Source: CAZJPS01 sp964548055
GTDB taxonomy: Bacteria; Patescibacteriota; Gracilibacteria; Peribacterales; Peribacteraceae
DNA length: 36,065 nucleotides
Reading direction: 5' to 3'
NCBI GenBank assembly: GCA_964548055.1
Contig: CAZJPS010000004.1
Coordinates: forward strand, 1-36,065
This document shows, piece after piece, positions 7,033 through 15,800 of this stretch. The notes beneath the pieces were generated by a model. The model ran no database searches and was not told the DNA's origin. It worked only from the letters and a program-made list of their open reading frames with translations. The position numbers and the translations under genes were made by a program. Within the stretch, counting starts at the first letter, position 1, and each line of letters begins with the position of its first letter.

Positions 7033-9783
7033 ATGCAGTGGAAGGAATTCCGAGCGCATGTTCGGCATCTGAGCGTTTCCGATCAAGATCGGATCCATGA
7101 TGCATTTGAGCTAGGCAAAAAAATGCACGAGGGACAACTTCGTAAATCGGGTGAACCGTACTTCAATCACCCCATTGCCGTTGCAGATATGTTGGCGGAT
7201 ATGGGGGCAGATGAAGAGACAATTATAGCCGCACTACTTCATGACACCGTTGAAGATACATCCCTGACAACAGAAGATATCAAAGTTCAATTTGGTGAAA
7301 TAGTGCTTACCCTTGTAGAGGGAGTGACCAAGCTTTCAAAAGCTGATCTAGGAGGAAGACCAAATGTTAATGAACAAATAGAAACACTACGCAAAATGTT
7401 CAATCTTATGCAGAAAGATATCCGTATAATGGTTATCAAACTGGTCGACCGTCTGCATAACATGCAAACTACCGAGTTTTTACCTCTTGAAAAACAACAA
7501 AACTTGGCACGCGAAACAAAAGAAGTATATGTAAAAATTGCAGACCGCTTGTGCATGCAAGATCTACGTGATGAGCTTGAGGCATTATGTTTAAACATTT
7601 TAGAACCAGACACGTATACAAAATTGGTCGAACTACGCATAAAAAATGAAAACAGAAGTAAAAAAATCCTTATTGATATGGAAAAAAAAATCCGGGCACA
7701 TTTCCCACATTTAAATGGAAGTATAGATATACAGTTTGAACACAAAGCGTGGAATAACTTACAAGAACAATTACAGGCTGAAGGAGCTGTAATAACTGGT
7801 CTTTCCACTTCAACAATCGTCTTTATATGCGACGAAATCGAAACATGTTATAGATCACTTGGTGTGCTGCATCAAATGTGGAAAAGGGAAACATTATCTT
7901 TCCAAGATTTTATCAATTCTCCTGCTATTAACGGTTATCGCGGATTACACACCACTGTTATTTTAGAAGATGGAACTCGAGTACGTTGTAAAATTCGAAC
8001 AAAAGAAATGCATGCATATGCCCGCGATGGTGTCGCTACTATCTGTTTCCAGAAAGATGTCCATATTCTTCACCAGTTACTTCCTTGGACCGAACGAATT
8101 TCTTCGGTTACTCAAGACACCGAAGGTATGAGCAATGAATTCTTCAATACTTTGCGAAGCGACATTTTAGGTGAGTCAATAACAGTTCATGGACCTGGTG
8201 ACCAAACGATCCAAATTCCAAAAGGCTCTACTGCACTAGATGGAGCTTTCTATCTTTTTGGTGACGAAGCGCTTACGTTAACATCTATTCATATTGGAGG
8301 CAGAGAGGCAAGTTTGGATACACCTCTCAATCATGCTGCTTCTTTAAATATTAGTATTAGTGATTCAGAAACTGTTGATCGATCGTGGCTTGAAAAAACA
8401 AATACAGGATTTGCAACTGCGGCAATTCGCAATTCACTGATTCGAGGTAAAACTGATCAAGAAAAAATTCCAATAGGAAGAGAATTATTGCAAAGAAGTT
8501 TGTCTCAGAATAAGAGAGGATTTATTGAAGAATTTAACGAAAAGACATTCGAAAAAGCTATTGAAAAATTAGGGTATGAATCACTTGCAGGAATGTATAT
8601 TGCAATTGCTAATGGGAAATTAGACCCAAGCTCTGCATATCGAGGTCTTTTCGAAACACAAAAAACACAAGTAGGTAATGGGCAAGCACATAGACGTGTA
8701 ATTACATTTGGAATTCCTAAACATGATATTAACGTTCTGCGTCGCTTACTTGATATATATCAAAAATATTCAATTCAATTAAAGAATGTTCGGCTATGGT
8801 CCCCCCCAACAAGTAATCAAACAAAATTTAAAGTGTATGTTGATCTGACTGAAAATGACTTCCATGATTTTACAAAGGACATTCGTAGCTCTGGAGGACA
8901 GAATATTGCAACTCGCATGGGCCCTAGTGAACTTCCTCTGCTTATTCTTATTCTTTTATGGGGCTTAGACCCAGTTCTTGCTCATACTCTTTTACTTGGC
9001 AACGTTTCAATTTTTGATCTTACATTTATTCGTTTTCTTACATTCTTTATAGCAGGAATATTGATGTACGGTTTACAAACCTTCTTCTCACCTCGCACAT
9101 TTAAACCACTGTCACCCTTTCAATCATCTTTACTAGCTTCTGGTCTTGCTCTCTTTATCACAGCACTTTTCACTTACGCCGCACTTAGCTTATTAAGTCC
9201 AAGCCAATATATTTTGTTTATCATTGGTGGAATCGTTTTTGCCACTTTTTTCCGTCAGATTCTTCAAAAGAAAAATTGGTGGAAAAGTGCAGCTTCCATC
9301 TTTATCACAAGCATTGTTATATTGGCATTAACTCTTGTTCAGGGTGGAAGTGTTATTGGTATAGCTGCTGGTATAAGCAGTGCAATTGGATTTTCACTCT
9401 ATTCCGTATTAAGTAGGCGATATCAGAATGAAGTGGGCATGATTAAAGAACGATACCCCGCTTTCATTTTCTGGATATCTGGAATTTGTCTTCTTCTTTC
9501 TCTTCCTTTATTTCCATTCACAAATTTAAATCTTCTAAGTACACAAGAGCTAGTATCAAGTGTAGGATTCTCACTCATTTTTGCAGTTCTCCCTTATATC
9601 ATCTTCTTTGAATTAACGAGAAGAATTGAAAGTAGATACCTAGACGCAACACTACCATTCGTCTGCATATCTACTATTCTCGGTGAATCAATAATAAAAG
9701 GAAACCTCCTCTCATTTATTGCATTACCAATTGCACTACTTTTTTTAATACAAGCAGCGTATTCAAAGCAGACAGAAAAATAA
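7033..9783 (+). CDS. RelA/SpoT-family (p)ppGpp hydrolase fused to EamA-like transporter domain
   Basis: This 916-aa fusion has the full RSH order: HD hydrolase (about 20-200), a synthetase-like segment (about 225-345), TGS (about 385-450), helical region (about 455-545) and ACT-like segment (about 560-630). A hydrophobic C-terminus (about 635-916) follows with roughly ten membrane helices, resembling EamA/DMT permeases. Hydrolase residues are intact: NHP His46, HDTVEDT (His70-Asp71, Glu74-Asp75) and LVDRLHNM (Asp139, Asn143). The synthetase region keeps NGYRGLHTTV and IRTKEMHAYA, but the catalytic Glu of the usual E-V-Q-I-R-T is Arg (RCKIRT), and the Asp-containing strand reads STSTIVFI. Inference: a membrane-anchored, hydrolase-only enzyme. 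What the permease part carries is unknown. The ORF is continuous, with no frameshift visible at the junction near 8930. Confidence 0.88.
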   Translation: MQWKEFRAHVRHLSVSDQDRIHDAFELGKKMHEGQLRKSGEPYFNHPIAVADMLADMGADEETIIAALLHDTVEDTSLTTEDIKVQFGEIVLTLVEGVTKLSKADLGGRPNVNEQIETLRKMFNLMQKDIRIMVIKLVDRLHNMQTTEFLPLEKQQNLARETKEVYVKIADRLCMQDLRDELEALCLNILEPDTYTKLVELRIKNENRSKKILIDMEKKIRAHFPHLNGSIDIQFEHKAWNNLQEQLQAEGAVITGLSTSTIVFICDEIETCYRSLGVLHQMWKRETLSFQDFINSPAINGYRGLHTTVILEDGTRVRCKIRTKEMHAYARDGVATICFQKDVHILHQLLPWTERISSVTQDTEGMSNEFFNTLRSDILGESITVHGPGDQTIQIPKGSTALDGAFYLFGDEALTLTSIHIGGREASLDTPLNHAASLNISISDSETVDRSWLEKTNTGFATAAIRNSLIRGKTDQEKIPIGRELLQRSLSQNKRGFIEEFNEKTFEKAIEKLGYESLAGMYIAIANGKLDPSSAYRGLFETQKTQVGNGQAHRRVITFGIPKHDINVLRRLLDIYQKYSIQLKNVRLWSPPTSNQTKFKVYVDLTENDFHDFTKDIRSSGGQNIATRMGPSELPLLILILLWGLDPVLAHTLLLGNVSIFDLTFIRFLTFFIAGILMYGLQTFFSPRTFKPLSPFQSSLLASGLALFITALFTYAALSLLSPSQYILFIIGGIVFATFFRQILQKKNWWKSAASIFITSIVILALTLVQGGSVIGIAAGISSAIGFSLYSVLSRRYQNEVGMIKERYPAFIFWISGICLLLSLPLFPFTNLNLLSTQELVSSVGFSLIFAVLPYIIFFELTRRIESRYLDATLPFVCISTILGESIIKGNLLSFIALPIALLFLIQAAYSKQTEK

Positions 9784-9791
9784 TTCTACTC

Positions 9792-10832
9792 TTACAATTG
9801 TTTTGGATTTTTTAATTCTTGAGCAACAATGTTCCAGTTAATTTGCAAAAAACCTTTATCGCCATAGGGTAATTCTACGGGAAGGAGCCTATGAACTTGC
9901 TCACCCAAAATAACACTACGATACACCTCTTCTCCTCTAAAACGATCACGCCTATGAAGATCCAAACTCCTTTGATTTAACCATGTTGGACGAAGTGTTG
10001 CTAAAGGATTTTTCTGCGCATCAAGCACATGTGTTACATCAGCAATGGCAGCAAGCGACCATTGCAAGGGATATTTCCTACTCCCACTAAGCTCTTCTGC
10101 TACTTGAAAAGCTTTATTGCTTGCAGATGATGCAAAGCCAATGGGCTGAAAAAATTCAGCATTATTTTTTAAGATTCCACGGATAGAGCACACATCCGAA
10201 ATCCATGCAGCAGTTGCCGGATATTTTTGGATTGCCTCCCAAACATCGCGACCATTGGGGAAAATAATATCACCTTTAGATTCATCAAGAGCTACAGATG
10301 ATTCCAATTTCACAGATTCAGTATCACCATGAATCCACAAATGAATATCTCCCCCTACAATTTCATCTCCCAAAGCAAAATCTGATTTCCGAGTTGGTTT
10401 TCCCAAAGATTCAACAATAATCCAACCGGACCCATCTGCTAGAGTCCCAACTCTATCGTGAATCCTTTGTGCAACAAATTCAGGCGTGTAATGCTCAAAA
10501 AAACCGCCTTCATCTTCAATCTTTTTCTGTAGTCTCCTTTTTTCATCGGGTGTACCTAAAAGCGCAGTTTGTACGACAGTCTTTTCAATATTTAATGCTT
10601 CATGTCTATCTGCAAGATCTTTACCCTTACATTCATCTATCACAATTTGCGTTCTTACATCTACTATTCGCATACCACTAATACGAGATCGGGCAGACTC
10701 TACGCGATCAAGTAATTCACGCTGAGCTTTAGACGCCTGATACTCATCATCTAGTTTTTTGATGAGATCTGGATCAGACATATAAGAATCTAACCCTTCA
10801 AAACCCGACGGTGTATCAGAATTTTCAGACAT
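9792..10832 (-). CDS. Unknown 346-aa protein
   Basis: I do not recognise a family. The soluble, acidic protein has no signal peptide or membrane helix. The N-terminal third is rich in charged helical sequence (LIKKLDDEYQASKAQRELLD, then RRLQKKIEDEGG), plausibly coiled coil. The middle is strand-rich (WIIVESLGKPT, DIHLWIHGDTES), and the C-terminal part has LHRRDRFRGEEVYRSVILGE. The start at 10832 (MSENSDTP) is preferred over a codon five positions upstream. A TATAGT box lies about 18 nt upstream. It ends 9 nt from the end of the RSH-EamA gene (convergent). With the next two minus-strand genes it forms an AT-rich block between RSH and ileS. Confidence 0.6.
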   Translation of the reverse strand: MSENSDTPSGFEGLDSYMSDPDLIKKLDDEYQASKAQRELLDRVESARSRISGMRIVDVRTQIVIDECKGKDLADRHEALNIEKTVVQTALLGTPDEKRRLQKKIEDEGGFFEHYTPEFVAQRIHDRVGTLADGSGWIIVESLGKPTRKSDFALGDEIVGGDIHLWIHGDTESVKLESSVALDESKGDIIFPNGRDVWEAIQKYPATAAWISDVCSIRGILKNNAEFFQPIGFASSASNKAFQVAEELSGSRKYPLQWSLAAIADVTHVLDAQKNPLATLRPTWLNQRSLDLHRRDRFRGEEVYRSVILGEQVHRLLPVELPYGDKGFLQINWNIVAQELKNPKQL

Positions 10833-10892
10833 TTTACAAACAAGCACGGAAATGTACTATAACCCTGCTTAAACACAAGAAAAACAGATAAA

Positions 10893-11258
10893 TTAAGAAG
10901 CTATTGCTGCTGTGCGACTCACCTCGTCCTCAACTGATAACGCTTTATCAATAATTTTACCAACTATTTCGCCATCTGTAGCTAATTTCCTAATATCGTC
11001 ACCTCTTAACAAGCAATTAATCAGTGTTTGGGTAAGAGGTATGATATCTTTCCAAATTTCCTGTCTAAAATTTCCGTCCTGAAGAGCCCTGTCTACCATG
11101 CGAATGACCAAAGCCGGTGGTTTATTGAACAGCACAGTTAGTTCTAAACGGGAAGCTGCTGCATGAATTTCAAGGAGATGATGCGAATAAAGATTCGCAA
11201 CCTTAGCAAGATCTCTAGCTTCGAAATTAGCCTGTGATGGTGCTAAGTCTCGAGACAT
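10893..11258 (-). CDS. Unknown 121-aa helical protein
   Basis: The small soluble protein is predicted to be all-helical (LAKVANLYSHHLLEIHAAAS, ALVIRMVDRALQDG, IVGKIIDKALSVEDEV) and has no recognised motif. It lies between the unknown 346-aa gene and the M20 peptidase gene, all on the minus strand. A TATAAT box about 40-50 nt upstream of the ATG gives it its own promoter with a normal leader, unlike most genes here. Codon pattern and length support a real gene. Confidence 0.5.
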   Translation of the reverse strand: MSRDLAPSQANFEARDLAKVANLYSHHLLEIHAAASRLELTVLFNKPPALVIRMVDRALQDGNFRQEIWKDIIPLTQTLINCLLRGDDIRKLATDGEIVGKIIDKALSVEDEVSRTAAIAS

Positions 11259-11335
11259 TTGCGAGATTTTAAGGGAAACTGTACAAACTGAAAGAATCTT
11301 TTACACTAATTATAACATATTTGCAAGCAAAATAT

Positions 11336-12739
11336 TTATTTTTTCAAAATTTGCCTAAATCCTATGAGATCTTCAATAAGCATCTTTATTGCATGCCTAA
11401 CACGAGCTGTATCAGACCAAGAAACCCATTCTTTGCGGTTATGAGCACGATTGCCAACAATAGGGATAGTGATAACTCCCTTATTTGTATTCTGAAAGGT
11501 ATTACCAGGCAATTCCTTTAGCATTGCAGCTGCATAGAGCGTTTCATCGGCAACAGACACTGCTCCTGCCGGCACCGGCTCAATACCAGATACCGAACGA
11601 AGAACATCTTGTACCACCTTAACAGCAGGATGTAGTAAAGGTTTTCCGTGAGCATCCACAGGCATTGAATATGGGTCATAGGATGTTTCTGTGGATAAAT
11701 AACCAAGTGTGTAGCGAATCCCATCCTTGGCCCAATTTGCTAAATTGGAAAGATTCTCAAACACTTTTTTTTGCGCTTCTAGAGAAGAATCTAGTGTTCC
11801 TGGCGGAACTAACTGAATAAAATACTGGAAATCAACTCTATTGGGATTGAAATATCCTTCCGGCTTATCAGAAACCACCGACCCTAAAGAAATTTGTTCT
11901 TTACCAAGCAAAGGATGTTCTCTTTGTAACGGAGGCTTTGAAGATAAACCCTTTCGGAATGCTCTTCTAGCATAGTACGACCAGTCAGAATACGCCTCAC
12001 ATGCATTCGCTGCTCCATCTAAAGCTCCATGAGCTTGAACGTCTTTTTCCAAAGAAATGGATCCTTCCATTTTTAATCTTCCTCTCCTAGCCAAAATATA
12101 TCGCATAGCAGTATCTTCATCCCGAGGAACAACACTAAGAGGTCCAATTTCCGAAGAAAGTACCAAATCAACATACTTCCATTCGGACCACTGTTTAATA
12201 AGCTTAAAAGCTCCTGCTGAATCTTCTTCTTCATCCACCGTAAAAACAAAATATACTTGCATGCCCTCTGGCACCATAGTTTCCACCGCAAGAGCAATGT
12301 TATTAAGGACCGCAGCCCCCATGTCCCATACACCTAATCCTCTTTTGCGATCGGGATACCGCGAGTCTGTTCTTAATTCTAGCAAAGAAGGATCTGCAGG
12401 TTTTACTGTATCAATATGGGCAGGGATCATAATGGTATATCGAGCCTCACGACCACTCCCTTTACCAACAATAAGATTATATCTATGTTTATCTACTGCC
12501 ATTTTTTGGATACGTAACTGCATCTGTTTTTCTGCCTTTTTTTCCGCCTGTTCTTCAGTTAGACCATCCCCCATAAACTTATTCTCAAGTTGAATAATTT
12601 TTTCTTGCCTGCGCTGTTCGATAAATCGTTCGATGAGAACCATCTTCAAAAATTGCCCCTTCAAAGTATGAGATTCTTGAGAAGTCAGCATTCCAAATTG
12701 ATCTTCATCAAGACTGCTAAGAGGCGGATAGACATTCAT
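11336..12739 (-). CDS. M20-family zinc metallopeptidase
   Basis: The 467-aa enzyme is of the ArgE/DapE/carboxypeptidase clan. Metal and catalytic segments appear in the expected order: IMIPAHIDTV (His, Asp), GVWDMGAAVLN (bridging Asp), FTVDEEEDSAGA (catalytic Glu pair), LSSEIGP (metal Glu) and C-terminal GNRAHNRKEWVSWSD (metal His). The dimerisation-like RGRLKMEGSISL segment with DVQAHGALDG lies between. The N-terminus holds about 75 extra residues, highly charged (QLENKFMGDGLTEEQAEKKA), not seen in typical M20 enzymes. The substrate cannot be assigned; a peptide or N-acyl amino acid is expected. A TATCTT box lies 10 nt before the ATG. Confidence 0.85.
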   Translation of the reverse strand: MNVYPPLSSLDEDQFGMLTSQESHTLKGQFLKMVLIERFIEQRRQEKIIQLENKFMGDGLTEEQAEKKAEKQMQLRIQKMAVDKHRYNLIVGKGSGREARYTIMIPAHIDTVKPADPSLLELRTDSRYPDRKRGLGVWDMGAAVLNNIALAVETMVPEGMQVYFVFTVDEEEDSAGAFKLIKQWSEWKYVDLVLSSEIGPLSVVPRDEDTAMRYILARRGRLKMEGSISLEKDVQAHGALDGAANACEAYSDWSYYARRAFRKGLSSKPPLQREHPLLGKEQISLGSVVSDKPEGYFNPNRVDFQYFIQLVPPGTLDSSLEAQKKVFENLSNLANWAKDGIRYTLGYLSTETSYDPYSMPVDAHGKPLLHPAVKVVQDVLRSVSGIEPVPAGAVSVADETLYAAAMLKELPGNTFQNTNKGVITIPIVGNRAHNRKEWVSWSDTARVRHAIKMLIEDLIGFRQILKK

Positions 12740-12846
12740 AGGACATCAGAAGATACTCTTGAAGTACTATGCGTCAATGAAAGACTTTCTATTCATCATT
12801 TGCGCTTCGCATAGCAATATCTTTGCCTTACACTCATCTAGATCCT

Positions 12847-15800
12847 ATGTTCGACCCCGTAGACCCTAAACAGTCATTTCCGGCCCTGGAGCATGGAATA
12901 TTGAAGTATTGGAAGGAAGAAGACATGTTTGAGCGCTCTATTCGCAGTCGCTCAGTAACGAAAGGCGATCCGCTGGAGGGTTCTTTTGGACATACGCAAC
13001 AGAACTTCAGTTTTTATGATGGACCCCCATTTGCCACAGGTTTACCGCATTATGGCCACCTGCTGGCAGGCACTATTAAGGATGTGATCCCTCGGTATCA
13101 GACTATGCAGGGGAAAAGAGTGGAACGGAGATTTGGATGGGACTGCCATGGGCTTCCGGTGGAGTATGAAATTGAGAAGGAGCATGGGATTAACTCTCGG
13201 AAGCAGATTGAAGAGATGGGGGTGGGAGCTTTCAATAAGCTCTGCCGAAATGCAGTGCAACGCTATGCCAAGGAATGGCGCGTGACTGTAGAGCGTATGG
13301 GGAGATGGGTGGATATGGATTGGGACTACCGCACGATGGATGCAACGTATATGGAAAGCATCTGGTGGGTATTTAAGTCCCTCTTCGATAAAAAACTGAT
13401 CTACGAAGGCCATAAGCCCATGCATATTTGCCCGCGCTGCCAAACTCCGCTGAGTAACTTTGAAGTGACACAGGGGTATAAGGATATTACGGATCAGACT
13501 GTAACGGCTGCTTTCAAATTGGAGAGTGGAGAGGCGGTAAGCGGTAAGCGGTTAGCGGTGAGCGGAGAGTACATATTGGCGTGGACAACGACACCGTGGA
13601 CTCTGCCTGGAAACTTATTTTTGGCAGTGAGTCCTAAAGTGAAATATGTGAAAGTGAAGTGTGAAGAGAAAATATATATCGTTGCTAAGGAAAGAGCTGA
13701 TGATGTATTTAAAGGAAAAGAATTTTCTATCGAAGATGAAATCACGGGAAAGTCACTCATCGGAAAAAAGTATCTGCCACTCTTTCCGTACTACGTAGAA
13801 AAATACGGTGATAAAGCTTTCAAAGTTGTTGATGGAAAAGATTTTGTGACGACCACGGATGGAACAGGCATTGTGCACATTGCTCCTGGCTTTGGTGAAG
13901 ATGACTTTAATGTGGGAAAAAAAGAAGGAGTGCCCGTGCTGCAGCACGTAGGCATGGATGGAAAATTTACGAAAGAGGTGACGGACTTCGCGGGGATGGA
14001 TGTAAAACCGAAGGATGATGTGAGCAAAGCAGATAAAGAAATTGCAAAGTGGCTGAAAGAACACGGGCTTTTATTCCGCATGGAATCGTATAAGCACAGT
14101 TATCCTCACTGCTGGAGATGTGATTCTCCACTCCTCAACTACGCGACATCGTCGTGGTTTGTGGCTGTGGAATCCATTAAAGAAAAAATGCTGCAGGTGA
14201 ATGCAGATACGCAGTGGGTGCCAGGACACATTCGCGATGGACGCTTTGGTAAATGGCTAGAAGGAGCGCGCGACTGGGCAATTTCTCGCAATCGTTACTG
14301 GGGAACTCCACTTCCTATTTGGAGGTGCAAAGAGACGGGAGAACTGCAGGTGATTGGCAGCCGCCAAGAAGTGATGAACCAAGTGCCTGTGCGCTTTACG
14401 CGGGTAACAGTTCTAAGACATGGAGAGAGCGAAGGAAATTTGATTCCCATTTATCAAGGAAAAAATCCTGGAACAAATTTAACAGCGAATGGAAAAGATC
14501 AGGCAGCAAGTACAGGTGAATCACTTTCAACGGAGAAAGTGACGCACATCTACTACTCTCCTTTAGCGCGCACAAAGCAAACGGCAGAGATTATCGCCAA
14601 AAAAACTGGAGCGATATTGATTGAAGATGATCGATTGCGTGAAATTGAGTTTGGCGAATATGAAGGAAAAACGATCGACTTTTCTGATCTCACATTCGTG
14701 AAAGCGAGAAGAGCTCACAAACTAGAAAATAATCAGGTAGAAAGTATCTACCACTTTCCAGGAATGGAAACCTGGAGCCATGTACAGGCACGTATGTCTG
14801 CATTCTTGAATGAAATGCTTCCCAAACATCGCGGTGATCATGTGATAGTGGTGACTCACGCTGATCCACTGCTCTCTCTCAAGCATTTCTTTACCAAAGA
14901 AGAACCCGCCAAGTTATGCGAGCAACCCTATCCTCGCTTTGCAGAACCACATACCTTTTATTGGGACCATGATACGAATGCGGAATTCGATCTGCACAAA
15001 GAGACAGTGGACACAATTTCATGGCCTAGCAGCCAGCATGAAACGAGTGTAGACGTCACATTCGTGCGGCATGGAGAAACTGATTGGAATAAAGAGAAAA
15101 AGATTCAGGGGAGCAACGCCGATAACCCGCTGAATGACACAGGAAGAAAACAGGCCAAAGAGTGTGCTCAGAAACTGAAAGGCACATCATTCGATTTCAT
15201 TATTTCATCAGACTTAAAGCGAGCAGTGGAAACGGCAGAAATTCTTTCGAAAGAATTGGGAATTCCGTATACAGACAAATGGAGTTCGCTTCGGGAACGT
15301 AATTTAGGAGATTGGTCTGGGCAAACAAGAGATAGCGTGCATGCTGCACATCCGCCACTGTACCCGCACTCCAATGTGGCTCTGCACTACCTCACACCAC
15401 CGAATGGAGAAAGTTTATCGCACTATCTAAAACGTGCTCAGCAGGCACACAGCGAGATCATTCAAAAATTCCCAGGCAAAAAAATCCTGGTTGTTGCACA
15501 CAGTGGCGCACTGCAAGCATTTAAAATTCTTGCAGGCGGCGAATCACTCGAAAAAGCAAGCATGATGGTTCCCAATGGCGATGCCATCACGATGAAACTT
15601 CATCCATTGGTCCATCGCATCCCCGATGTATTAGACTGTTGGTTTGAGAGCGGATCAATGCCGTATGCACAGAGTCACTATCCATTCGAAAAGTTATCGC
15701 TGACTTCGGAAGGTGATATGACTCAAAAGGAAGCTGCTACCGGGGAACAAGTGGAAAGTAAAAAAAAGAAAACAAATAAACTTTCCACTCTCAGCTTTCA

